Position numbers and translations under genes: made by a program
Assembly (NCBI GenBank): GCA_026168605.1
Contig: JAPFDX010000041.1
Location: 1 to 49,126 of the forward strand
DNA from: Roseburia sp.
GTDB lineage: Bacteria; Bacillota; Clostridia; Lachnospirales; Lachnospiraceae
Length of the DNA stretch: 49,126 bases
Direction of reading: 5' to 3'
The notes under the pieces: model-generated
Databases searched by the model: none
What the model saw: the letters and a program-made list of their open reading frames with translations, nothing else
What the model was told of the DNA's origin: nothing
In this document: in pieces, positions 41,836 through 49,126 of the stretch
Layout: each line of letters opens with the position of its first letter
Numbering within the stretch: position 1 is the stretch's first letter

Positions 41836-43281
41836 CTACTCCGTTTCCTCATGCAGCAGTTCCAGCAGAATTGCCTTCACGAGCGCCGGATTCGCCTTTC
41901 CCCGCATCGCCTTCATCGTCTGTCCCACGAGAAACCCCAGCGCACGCTCTTTTCCCCCGAGATAGTCCTTCACCGACTGCGGGTTTTCCGCAAGAACAGT
42001 GTCTGCGGCTGCCCGAAGCGCTCCCTCATCGTTTACCGTCGCAAGCCCCCGCTCCTTCACGTACCGCTCCGGATCGGCGTCCTCCAGAAATACCAGCTCA
42101 AACGCTTCCTTTGCGACCGTGTTCGTGATACTGCCGGTATCTGCGAGCACGATCAGCTTTGCAAAATTTTCGGGCGAAAAGCGGATCTCATCCGGTGCCA
42201 TCCCGTGCTCTTTCAAAAGGCGGCTGACCTCGACCATGATCCAGTTGGAAACGCGCTTGGGTCTGCCGCAGATCTCCACCGTCGCCTCAAACAGATCGGC
42301 AAACGCCTTGTCCCCCGTCAAAAGCTGCGCGTCGTATGCCGGAAGCCCAAATTCTTTCTGATAGCGCGCCATCTTCTCCCCGCGCAGCTCGGGCTGCCGC
42401 CTTCTCACATCCGCGATCCACCGTTCACTGATGATGACCGGGGGCAGATCCGGCTCCGGAAAATAGCGGTAGTCCTTCGCGTCCTCCTTGGAGCGCATGG
42501 AAAACGAGCACTCTTTTCTGTCATCCCAGCGTCTCGTCTCCTGCACGACTTTCTTCCCCGCCTCCAGAAGTCCGATCTGACGGTCACGCTCTGCTGCAAT
42601 GGCGCGGGACACCGCCCGGAAGGAGTTTAAGTTTTTCATCTCCGTGCGCGTCCCAAGTTCTTCTGTGCCCGCCTCCCGCACGGAAAGGTTGACGTCGGCG
42701 CGCATCGAGCCCTCGTTCATCTTACAGTCCGATGCCCCGAGGTACTGGATGATCAGCCGCAGCTTTTCCAGATAGGCGACGGTCTCCTCCGCAGAGCGCA
42801 GATCCTGCTCCGACACGATCTCAAGCAGAGGCACTCCGGCACGGTTGTAATCGACCGCCGACACATTCTCCTCCTCGTCGTGCACCAGTTTTCCCGCATC
42901 CTCCTCCATGTGGATCTCATGGATACCGATGCGTTTCTTTCCCTCCGCCGTCTCGATCTCAATTCCGCCATTTTGGCAGATCGGTAAATAGAGCTGCGAG
43001 ATCTGGTATGCCTTAGGATTGTCGGGGTAAAAATAATTTTTCCGGTCAAATTGACAACATTCTGTGATCGCACAGTCCGTCGCAAGACCGACCGCGATCG
43101 CGTATTCCACCACCTGACGGTTTAGCACGGGCAGCGCCCCCGGCATCCCCATGCAGACCGGACAGGTGTGGCTGTTTGGCGCTCCGCCAAATGCTGCCGG
43201 GCACCCGCAGAAAATCTTTGTCCTAGTGGAAAGCTCCACATGAACCTCCAGCCCGATGACTGTCTCATATCTCTTCCCCAT
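41836..43281 (-). CDS. gatB: Asp/Glu-tRNA amidotransferase subunit B
   Basis: 481 residues. The cradle domain starts MGKRYETVIGLEVHVELSTR and includes the zinc cysteines FCGC and NSHTCPVCMGMPG, followed by DRKNYFYPDNPKAYQISQ. The C-terminal helical and tail domains end with KANPALVKAILLELL. GatB phosphorylates misacylated Glu-tRNA(Gln)/Asp-tRNA(Asn) before amidation. ATG 43281 shares one base with the gatA stop (TGATG) and has GGAGG 5 bases upstream. ATG 43284 is too close to this site. Confidence 0.97.
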   Translation of the reverse strand: MGKRYETVIGLEVHVELSTRTKIFCGCPAAFGGAPNSHTCPVCMGMPGALPVLNRQVVEYAIAVGLATDCAITECCQFDRKNYFYPDNPKAYQISQLYLPICQNGGIEIETAEGKKRIGIHEIHMEEDAGKLVHDEEENVSAVDYNRAGVPLLEIVSEQDLRSAEETVAYLEKLRLIIQYLGASDCKMNEGSMRADVNLSVREAGTEELGTRTEMKNLNSFRAVSRAIAAERDRQIGLLEAGKKVVQETRRWDDRKECSFSMRSKEDAKDYRYFPEPDLPPVIISERWIADVRRRQPELRGEKMARYQKEFGLPAYDAQLLTGDKAFADLFEATVEICGRPKRVSNWIMVEVSRLLKEHGMAPDEIRFSPENFAKLIVLADTGSITNTVAKEAFELVFLEDADPERYVKERGLATVNDEGALRAAADTVLAENPQSVKDYLGGKERALGFLVGQTMKAMRGKANPALVKAILLELLHEETE

Positions 43282-44759
43282 CATGTCCTCCGTTCCGGAT
43301 GCACGGCAAACGGACACCTCTCATAGTCTCTTGTCTGTTCAAACGCATATGCCGTGCGGATCAGTTTCTTTTCTTCAAAGCAGTCTGCGATCAACTGCAG
43401 CCCGATCGGCAGCCCGTTTTCATCCCTGCCGCAGGGCAGGGAGAGCGCCGGAAGCCCCGCCAGATTCACGGCGACCGTACAGACATCACCCTGATACATC
43501 TGCACCGGATCTTTTAACGCTTCTCCAAGACGCGGTGCCGTCGAGGGCGCACCCGGTGCCAGAAGGACATCATAGCGTGCAAACGCCCGGTCAAATGCCT
43601 GCCTGATCAGGGTTCGCGCGCGGAGCGCTTTCAGATAATACGCGTCATAGTAACCGCTGCTCAGCACGAAAGAGCCGAGAAGGATGCGGCGTTTCACCTC
43701 CGCTCCAAACCCTTCGGCGCGTGATTTTTTGTACATATCGTGAAATCCGTCGTACTCTTTTGCGCGGTGACCGTATCTCACCCCGTCGAAGCGCGCCAGA
43801 TTCGAGCCCGCCTCCGCGCAGGCGATCACATAGTATGCCGGAACCGCATATTCCGTCAGCCCAAGATCAAATTCCTCGATGTGCGCGCCCTTTTTTTCAA
43901 GGGCTCCTGCAGCGTCAAATACTGCCACCCGCACCGCTTCATCCACTCCCGCCGCCAGATAATCGCGCGGGATGCCGATACACATTCCTTTTACATCGTC
44001 GCGCAGCGCCTCCGTAAAGCAGCAGTCCTCCCGCCGCACAGAGGTGGAGTCCTTTTTGTCATGGGACGCGATTGCCTCAAGCACTGCCGCACAGTCCGCC
44101 ACGTTTCTTGCAACCGGTCCGACCGCGTCCAGAGACGAGGCGTAGGCGACCAGCCCATACCGTGAGACTGTCCCATAGGTCGGTTTCAGCCCTGTCACCC
44201 CGCAGAAGGCTGCCGGTTGCCGGATGGAGCCGCCGGTGTCGGAGCCGAGCGCAAAGCTGCACTCCTCCGCCGCCACCGCAGCGCACGAGCCGCCCGAGGA
44301 ACCGCCCGGCACACGGGATAAATCCCACGGATTTTTCGTCGCTCCATATGCCGAGGTCTCCGTCGTGCTCCCCATCGCAAATTCATCCATGTTCGTCTTG
44401 CCGAGAAGGATTGCTCCCGCCCGCTCTAAATTGCGGACTGCCTCCGCCGTATACACCGGTTTGAAATCCGAGAGCATCCTTGATCCGCAGGTGGTACGCA
44501 TCCCTCTGGTACACAGATTGTCCTTCACCGCCATGGGAACGCCCGCAAGCGGACCTGTAAGCTCCCCCATGTCAATCTGTCGCTGCACTTCCCCGGCGCG
44601 CTCCATTGCCCCCTCGCGATCCACGGTCACAAAGCTGCCGAGCGCTTTGTCCTTTGCCTTGATCGCGGCGAGCGCCTCGCCCACCGCCTCGGCGACTCCG
44701 ATCTCTCTTTCTCTGATTTTTTTCCCAAGTTCGATTGCCGACAGGCTCATGATGCTCAT
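43281..44759 (-). CDS. gatA: Asp/Glu-tRNA amidotransferase subunit A
   Basis: 492 residues, the amidase-signature subunit. The Ser-cisSer-Lys triad is visible at Lys79 (AVKDNLCT), Ser154 (GGSSGGS) and Ser178 (GSDTGGSIRQPA). It releases ammonia from glutamine and channels it to GatB. AAAGGAG lies 6 bases before ATG 44759. It starts 12 bases after the GNAT::GatC gene and overlaps gatB by one base. Confidence 0.97.
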   Translation of the reverse strand: MSIMSLSAIELGKKIREREIGVAEAVGEALAAIKAKDKALGSFVTVDREGAMERAGEVQRQIDMGELTGPLAGVPMAVKDNLCTRGMRTTCGSRMLSDFKPVYTAEAVRNLERAGAILLGKTNMDEFAMGSTTETSAYGATKNPWDLSRVPGGSSGGSCAAVAAEECSFALGSDTGGSIRQPAAFCGVTGLKPTYGTVSRYGLVAYASSLDAVGPVARNVADCAAVLEAIASHDKKDSTSVRREDCCFTEALRDDVKGMCIGIPRDYLAAGVDEAVRVAVFDAAGALEKKGAHIEEFDLGLTEYAVPAYYVIACAEAGSNLARFDGVRYGHRAKEYDGFHDMYKKSRAEGFGAEVKRRILLGSFVLSSGYYDAYYLKALRARTLIRQAFDRAFARYDVLLAPGAPSTAPRLGEALKDPVQMYQGDVCTVAVNLAGLPALSLPCGRDENGLPIGLQLIADCFEEKKLIRTAYAFEQTRDYERCPFAVHPERRT

Positions 44760-44771
44760 TGGCTTCTCCTT

Positions 44772-45629
44772 TTAACTGATTGTTTTTGGCACAAGAAATG
44801 CGCCGTTCTTCCGGCACGGCGCATTGAGAAACGCATCCTCGCTCCCATCCCCGTTTGTCACGACATCTTCGCGGAATACATTGCTGACCCCAAAAAGCTG
44901 TGTGCTCGGCTCTACACCCTCCGTATCCAGTTCCCCCAGCTTGCCCACATAGCCGAGCATTTTCCCAATGTCCCGCTTTGCCTGCTCCTTTTCCTCACCG
45001 GAAAGCGCAAGCTGTGCCAGGATTGCCAGTCGCTCGATCTCTGCGTCGGAAATGCTGTGCGGCTCCTTTTGCCCGTCGGCATCCGTGACGCCCCTCACAT
45101 ATCCGTAAAGCTCCATATCACAGATCCCTGCATTTGTCCATCCCGCGCGGATCTTCGTGCCCTCATGCTTCATGCCGCATTTGCACATCACCCCGCCGGA
45201 ATGTATATTCTGTGCATCGTGCCTTGCCTCGATCCGGTCGACGCCTACCTCATCCAGCAGATATTTCATCACTGCGCCAAGCGCCTCCGACGTAATCCCC
45301 TGGTGCCAGTATGCCGGGCTGATACAGTAACCGACTTCGATGGCATTTATTTTTTCCTGATAGTGGAACGCGCCGATACTGCCGATCGGCTCGTTGTTCT
45401 CCTTTTTCGCAATGCACCACTCATACTTATCGTCATTCTCATAGGCGGCGATCCAGCTTCGCAGCACCGCTTTTGTCTGCTCCACATTTTCATGCGTCTG
45501 CCACATCAGATATTTTGTCACCGCAGGATCGCCCGCCCAGTTTCGGTACATCGCCTCCGCGTCCTCCAGTGTAAAACGTCTTAAGATCAGACGCTCTGTC
45601 TCAATCCGTCCCGTTCCTGAATGTCTCAT
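44772..45629 (-). CDS. gatC: GNAT acetyltransferase :: GatC fusion protein
   Basis: 285 residues in one open frame. Residues about 8-178 are a RimJ-type GNAT domain: RIETERLILRRFTLEDAEAM, EPIGSIGAF, EVGYCISPAYWHQGITSEAL (acetyl-CoA loop), ending YGYVRG. After a ~14-residue linker, residues 193-285 are a complete GatC: ISDAEIERLAILAQLALS, MLGYVGKL, LDTEGVEPS, VFREDVV, PCRKNGAFLVPK. GatC holds GatA and GatB together. AAAAGGAG (45070-45063) lies 9 bases before an ATT codon (45053-45051) at the domain boundary, like a fossil or weak gatC start. ATG 45629 overlaps the Nudix stop (ATGA) and has GAGGG upstream. What the GNAT half acetylates is unknown. Confidence 0.92.
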   Translation of the reverse strand: MRHSGTGRIETERLILRRFTLEDAEAMYRNWAGDPAVTKYLMWQTHENVEQTKAVLRSWIAAYENDDKYEWCIAKKENNEPIGSIGAFHYQEKINAIEVGYCISPAYWHQGITSEALGAVMKYLLDEVGVDRIEARHDAQNIHSGGVMCKCGMKHEGTKIRAGWTNAGICDMELYGYVRGVTDADGQKEPHSISDAEIERLAILAQLALSGEEKEQAKRDIGKMLGYVGKLGELDTEGVEPSTQLFGVSNVFREDVVTNGDGSEDAFLNAPCRKNGAFLVPKTIS

Positions 45630-46213
45630 CGCCTGCCCTCTTTTCTTCCCCACTGCCGTATCAGCTTTTCATTTAATTTACGGTAGATGCGCTCTGCCAT
45701 CCACGGCTCGCTGCACGCCCCAAGCGCCTCCTCAAGGGAGAACCACTGCACGCCGCTGTTTTCATCCGGCTTTACGCGGAGCGCATCCTCCTCGTCCGCC
45801 TCCAGCAGATAGGTCACGTTCAAATGAAGATGCGAGGGCACATAGACGCCGCGTTTCTCGTGACCGTCCACCGTCAGCGTCTCAACGGAAAAAATGTCCT
45901 CCGTCACCGCACGCAGCCGCTGTACCCCGGTTTCCTCCCCCGCCTCGCGCATCGCCACGGCGAGAAGATCCCGCTCCCCGTCCGCGTGTCCGCCCGTCCA
46001 TGACCACGACCGGTAGATGTTGTGGTAGACCATCAGCACCTTATCGCGCGCGCTGTTCACCAGCCAGGAGGACGCCGTCATGTGCGCCACCTGGTTTTCC
46101 CGGGTAAAGATGTCCGGCTGTGCATCAAGCATGGAGCGTATCACCGCCAGATCGCGCTCCTCCTGCTCGTTGTATGGATGGTATTCTTTTAACTGCTGCT
46201 CCAGTGTTCTCAT
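45626..46213 (-). CDS. Nudix hydrolase
   Basis: 195 residues. The Nudix box is complete: GGHADGERDLLAVAMREAGEETG (G-x5-E-x7-RE-x2-EE-x-G; about 74-96). The N-terminal helical part (EEYHPYNEQEERDLAVI-like) is common among such clostridial proteins. It probably cleaves nucleoside diphosphate-type compounds. It overlaps both neighbours by 4 bases (ATGA), downstream of the phosphatase and upstream of GNAT::GatC. Confidence 0.88.
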   Translation of the reverse strand: MRTLEQQLKEYHPYNEQEERDLAVIRSMLDAQPDIFTRENQVAHMTASSWLVNSARDKVLMVYHNIYRSWSWTGGHADGERDLLAVAMREAGEETGVQRLRAVTEDIFSVETLTVDGHEKRGVYVPSHLHLNVTYLLEADEEDALRVKPDENSGVQWFSLEEALGACSEPWMAERIYRKLNEKLIRQWGRKEGRR

Positions 46214-46701
46214 TTGGATCCTCCTTTTTCATAACCCAGCCTTTCCAGCAGGGCTTCACAGCCCGCGACAATCTCTTCATAGGTCACATCAAACCGTCTC
46301 GTGTACCACGGATCTGCGATGTTCCCCGGTCTGTCTGTAAAGTCCAGCAGCCGGCAGATCTTGTGCTCCGGGTCGTTTCCAAATTCCCGCATCATATTGC
46401 GGATGTTAAAATTCTCCATCGCGATCAGATAATCGTATTCCTCATAATCGCTCCTTCTGATCCGGCGCGCCGTCTTTGCCGCCACCTCCGCCCGGAGGCG
46501 TTCGTTCCCGATTCCGTAGCGGGCGAGCTCCGCCTTCGCCGGAGGGTAGATGGGGTTGCCGATCTCCTCGCTGCTTGTCGCAGCGGAGGCGATGAAAAAG
46601 TCGGCGGCAATGCCGCGGGTGACGACAAGGTCTTTTAGTGTGAATTCTGCCATGGGGGAACGGCAGATGTTGCCGTGGCAGATAAATAATACTTTTATCA
46701 T
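46210..46701 (-). CDS. Low-molecular-weight protein tyrosine phosphatase
   Basis: 163 residues. The P-loop CHGNICRS holds nucleophile Cys8 and Arg14 (C-x5-R). The general acid Asp is in the NIADPWYTRRFD loop. It removes phosphate from tyrosine (or arginine) residues in the cytoplasm. GAAGGG lies upstream of ATG 46701. It is the first gene of the operon leading to gatCAB. The integrative element begins within ~160 bases upstream. Confidence 0.92.
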   Translation of the reverse strand: MIKVLFICHGNICRSPMAEFTLKDLVVTRGIAADFFIASAATSSEEIGNPIYPPAKAELARYGIGNERLRAEVAAKTARRIRRSDYEEYDYLIAMENFNIRNMMREFGNDPEHKICRLLDFTDRPGNIADPWYTRRFDVTYEEIVAGCEALLERLGYEKGGSK

Positions 46702-46736
46702 CTTGATTATATCCCTTCATAAGCCTTCAAACCTTG

Positions 46737-46766
46737 ATATTACTGGCTTTCAGGCACTTTTTTCAA
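46737..46766 (-). promoter_or_regulatory. Candidate promoter of the ptp-nudix-gatCAB operon
   Basis: Minus strand: TTGAAA (46766-46761) and TAATAT (46742-46737), 18 bases apart, about 36 bases before the phosphatase start. It lies close to, and perhaps at, the boundary with the integrated element. Confidence 0.5.
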
Positions 46767-46828
46767 TTTTTATGTTTTGCCCCAAACCTACGCAGTTCTG
46801 TGTAAATCTACATAAATTCACGGGCAAA

Positions 46829-46864
46829 TGGTGTAGTAAGTGGTGTAGTAATTTGGTGTATTTT
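46829..46864. promoter_or_regulatory. Direct repeats at the element end, likely integrase arm sites
   Basis: TGGTGTAGTAA occurs at 46829-46839 and 46841-46851, and a third partial copy TGGTGTA at 46854-46860. The spacing is 12-13 bp, immediately outside the integrase stop. Tn916-type integrases bind short direct repeats next to the element ends, so these fit that role. The exact att junction cannot be fixed from one end. Confidence 0.5.
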
Positions 46865-48063
46865 CAGCCTGATTTTCTTCGCTTTCCCTGTGCATCAATC
46901 CCCTTAAAGTCAATAATCTTTGACATCTGTTCTGCCGCCCGGTCATAGCTTGCATGAGTGTAAACATTCAGCGTCACACCTACATCAGAGTGTCCCATAA
47001 TATACTGCAAATTTTTAATATCCATACCGGCACTTGCCATATTCGTGCAGAAAGTATGGCGGAACACATGGGGCGTGATATGCGGCAGCGGCTTATCCGG
47101 GTACAGCTTCTTGTACTTTTTCATCGCCCAGCGCATTTCATTTTCAATATGCAGGGCAACTTTCGGCTTATCGTCCTTATCCAGCAAAATAAAACCACTA
47201 TAACCGTCCACAATCATTTCTGTTTTAAGCTGCTTGCGGCGGGCAAGAATATTTTTCAGACTTCGGTAAACTTCCTCCGTCATGGGAATAAAACGGCAGC
47301 CGCATTCTGTCTTGGTTTTCTCCACATAGTATTTGCCGCCCCGTTCTCTGACAAGCTGGTGGTCTACCCGGATTCTCCGATTTCCAAAATCCAAATCGCC
47401 TTTTGTCAATCCACAAAATTCACTGACACGCATACCCGTTCCCAGCAGCACAACAAATTCATCATAATATTTGGTATAGGTCTTGTCCTCCCGGATAAAG
47501 CTCATCCAAAGGGTCTGCTGTTCTTCGGTCATGGCAATACGCTTCTGTGAATCGTTTGGAACAACATCTACCAGTTTGAAATCAAAGGGATTTCTGCGGA
47601 TAATATCCTCGTTGTAAGCCATTTGGAACGCCGGTTTGACAACGCCCCGGACACTGGTAATGGTACTGTAGCCTTTCCCGTCCTCATGCAGTTTCATAAT
47701 CCATTTTTGTGCGTCTGATACCTTAATATCCCGTATCTGCCGATAACCGAAATCCTCTTTCCTTACCAAATTCAACACAAAATTATAACCGACTTTTGTG
47801 TTGTAGCGCACTCCCTGCTTCAAACTGATATACCGCTCCAAAAGTGCAATCACAGTTACATTTCCGGCGGCATAATCTATTCCCTCATCAAGCCGCTTCT
47901 GGATTTCTTTCTCTTTTTCCCGCAGTTCTTTTAAATCAGAGGAATAAACTGTCTGCCGTTTTCCATGAATATCTGTATAGCGATATTGATAAATCAGGTC
48001 TTTTCTCTGGCTCTCTCCTGTCCGCAGGATTCGTCCTTTATTGTCTTTACGTTTCTCGGACAT
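46864..48063 (-). CDS. int: Tyrosine integrase, Tn916/Tn1549 type
   Basis: 399 residues. The N-terminus MSEKRKDNKGRILRTGESQR is typical of this group (AP2-like arm-binding domain), followed by a SAM-like core-binding domain (about 85-165). The catalytic domain has Arg in LLGTGMRVSEF, HVFRHTFCTNMA (H-x-x-R), His in IMGHSDVGVT and Tyr in NVYTHASY. It excises and integrates the conjugative element. ATG 48063 has AAGGAG 7 bases upstream. Base composition is lower in GC than the neighbouring gat operon. Confidence 0.94.
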   Translation of the reverse strand: MSEKRKDNKGRILRTGESQRKDLIYQYRYTDIHGKRQTVYSSDLKELREKEKEIQKRLDEGIDYAAGNVTVIALLERYISLKQGVRYNTKVGYNFVLNLVRKEDFGYRQIRDIKVSDAQKWIMKLHEDGKGYSTITSVRGVVKPAFQMAYNEDIIRRNPFDFKLVDVVPNDSQKRIAMTEEQQTLWMSFIREDKTYTKYYDEFVVLLGTGMRVSEFCGLTKGDLDFGNRRIRVDHQLVRERGGKYYVEKTKTECGCRFIPMTEEVYRSLKNILARRKQLKTEMIVDGYSGFILLDKDDKPKVALHIENEMRWAMKKYKKLYPDKPLPHITPHVFRHTFCTNMASAGMDIKNLQYIMGHSDVGVTLNVYTHASYDRAAEQMSKIIDFKGIDAQGKRRKSG

Positions 48064-48093
48064 TGTCAAACTCCTTTCCGTAATGGAAAGAGC

Positions 48094-48126
48094 CTTGATA
48101 TGACACAATTATTGTATCATATCAAG
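48094..48126. repeat. Inverted repeat between xis and int
   Basis: CTTGATATGA (48094-48103) and TCATATCAAG (48117-48126) are exact reverse complements, extended inward by ACAAT/ATTGT. No T-run follows on the minus strand, so an operator or mRNA-stability stem is as likely as a terminator. Confidence 0.55.
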
Positions 48127-48149
48127 CCCCATTTTCACATCACTAAATT

Positions 48150-48344
48150 TCAAATAGAATATTCCTGCTCTATGTACTGGTCGAACAGGCGGCGTTTAAT
48201 CAATCTTTTATTTCCTACCCATAAAACAAAATGGCAGTTTTTATCGCTGGTAAGTTCCCGTAATTTATTGATACCGATTCCGGAATAAGCTGCCGCCTCT
48301 TCCAAACTTAAGTTACTCTTTTCCCAAATCGGGACTTCTTTCAT
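48150..48344 (-). CDS. xis: Excisionase, Tn916-Xis type
   Basis: 64 residues, MKEVPIWEKSNLSLEEAAAY, then GIGINKLRELT, and NKRLIKRRLFDQYIE. This is a winged-helix excisionase that assists Int in excision. ATG 48344 has AAGGAG 8 bases upstream and overlaps the preceding gene stop by 4 bases (ATGA). A longer frame upstream lies inside that gene. Confidence 0.9.
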   Translation of the reverse strand: MKEVPIWEKSNLSLEEAAAYSGIGINKLRELTSDKNCHFVLWVGNKRLIKRRLFDQYIEQEYSI

Positions 48345-49126
48345 AGGCAAATCTCCTTTCCGGCAAGCAGCCGTTTCAGCCGTTCCATTTTCCCTTGTGC
48401 AGTGGCTTTCCTCAAATTCTCCCCGGTAAAGCAGATAAGGGAACACATTTCCAGCAGCCGGTCATAAATCCGGGCGTGGGCGGTGTCCTCTGGGTGCTGT
48501 AATTCCTCCAGCGTGAGGTTGGTCGTCACAATCAGCGGCTTCCTGCTCCGGTAGCGGCTGTCAATCACGTTGTAAACCTGTTCCAGTCCGTATTCTGTGC
48601 CACGCTCCATTCCAAAATCGTCAATGATGAGCAGGGGGAAGCTGCAAAGCCGGGAAATATATTCATTCCTGCCTGCAAAGCTGGCGGCAAGGTCATTCAG
48701 TATCGTTGCAAAGTTTGTCATGCGCACCGAAACTTCCTGCTCCATGAGGGCGTTTGCAATGCACCCGGCAAAATAGCTTTTCCCAGTGCCTACCTTGCCC
48801 CACAAGAGCAGCCCGTAGTTCCCGTCCTTTATCTGTTCCCAGCGTGCCACATATCCGGCGGCGTTCTTCATCTGCGGGCAGCTTCCGTTATCGTTGGAAA
48901 ATGTCCAGTCCTGCATGGTCTTGTCGGTAAATCCCTGCCGTTTCAGCCGTTCCACCGTTTCAAGGTGGCTGCGCTGCTTCTCGGCGGCTTCCCGTTCCTT
49001 ACGGGCTGCCCGCTGGCAGTCGCACTCTGACGGGTGGCGGTCACGCCCGAAAAAGGTCTTGCCCTCCGGGAAATAGGCTTCTTTGGGCTTGTGGCATTTG
49101 CCGCAGTATAACAGCCCGTCCTCCCC
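48341..49126 (-). CDS. DnaC-like ATP-binding protein of the integrative element (5' end beyond window)
   Basis: The frame is open to the right edge, 261 codons visible. An N-terminal zinc site is seen (YCGKCHKPKEAYF, then ECDCQ), followed by a charged helix, and an AAA+ domain with Walker A LLLWGKVGTGKSYFAGCIAN, Walker B FPLLIIDDFGMERGTE, and sensor-like VTTNLTLEEL. It probably loads helicase for element replication, as in other ICE modules next to xis/int. The start lies outside the window. Confidence 0.88.
   Translation of the reverse strand, partial: GEDGLLYCGKCHKPKEAYFPEGKTFFGRDRHPSECDCQRAARKEREAAEKQRSHLETVERLKRQGFTDKTMQDWTFSNDNGSCPQMKNAAGYVARWEQIKDGNYGLLLWGKVGTGKSYFAGCIANALMEQEVSVRMTNFATILNDLAASFAGRNEYISRLCSFPLLIIDDFGMERGTEYGLEQVYNVIDSRYRSRKPLIVTTNLTLEELQHPEDTAHARIYDRLLEMCSLICFTGENLRKATAQGKMERLKRLLAGKEICL

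Noticed and set aside
1-49126. CRISPR arrays, rRNA genes or replication origin
   Set aside because: No regularly spaced repeats, rRNA core sequences or DnaA-box clusters were noticed on either strand by eye.

Overview
The window looks like the chromosome of a Gram-positive anaerobe of the class Clostridia, most likely a Lachnospiraceae gut bacterium. The evidence is strong AGGAGG-type ribosome sites, an oxygen-sensitive class III ribonucleotide reductase (nrdDG), a flavodiiron protein, GatCAB amidotransferase, the dgt-dnaG-rpoD-trmK order, DUF5685 and CmpB-family proteins, and a Tn916/Tn1549-type conjugative element. I worked from the sequence alone, so family names rest on visible motifs and recalled family knowledge, not on searches.

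Layout. 1-158: 5' end of murE (minus), running off the left edge. 159-665: non-coding, holding the murE promoter and a ~308-base imperfect inverted repeat. 0.67-2.4 kb: CmpB-like membrane protein, a TetR regulator with a partner gene, a possible micro-ORF and a PH-domain protein. 2.98-4.37 kb: pyrBI (plus). 4.4-13.2 kb: a complete Kdp potassium system (minus), kdpF-like, kdpA, kdpB, kdpC, an RCK protein, a 38-residue membrane peptide, kdpD and kdpE. Two promoters in it carry the same tandem-repeat operator at the same distance from the -10 box. 13.4-16.3 kb: small membrane protein, EamA permease and YtcJ-like amidohydrolase. 16.5-20.5 kb: a Crp/Fnr regulator, then an acyl-CoA dehydrogenase/ETF-alpha/rubredoxin triple fusion, then a flavodiiron protein. 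Read together, these form a possible electron path from acyl-CoA to O2 or NO. 20.5-22.5 kb: J-protein, DUF5685 and zinc-ribbon operon. 22.6-22.97 kb: RNase P RNA. 23-29.6 kb: nucleoside kinase, trmK, rpoD, dnaG, dgt. 29.7-32.4 kb: nucleotidyltransferase, then an AT-rich patch with two immunity-like or hypothetical genes. 32.5-32.7 kb: two tRNA-Leu genes (anticodons CAG and AAG). 32.8-38.96 kb: PocR/PAS/GGDEF/EAL protein, HEAT-methyltransferase, peptidoglycan amidase, DUF1275, flavin reductase, small membrane protein. 38.98-41.8 kb: nrdDG with a -35/-10 promoter overlapped by two NrdR-like boxes 31 bp apart. 41.8-46.7 kb: a tightly coupled operon ptp-nudix-(GNAT::gatC)-gatA-gatB, in which GatC is fused behind an acetyltransferase. 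46.8-49.1 kb: the int/xis/DnaC-like end of an integrative element that sits directly upstream of that operon.

The most interesting items are (1) the ACAD::ETF-alpha::rubredoxin fusion with FprA and a four-cysteine Crp/Fnr protein, with unusual repeats between them; (2) the GNAT::GatC fusion, with a Shine-Dalgarno-like sequence and an ATT codon exactly at the junction; (3) the shared KdpE-type operator geometry and two micro membrane proteins in the kdp locus; and (4) the 308-base hairpin element next to murE.
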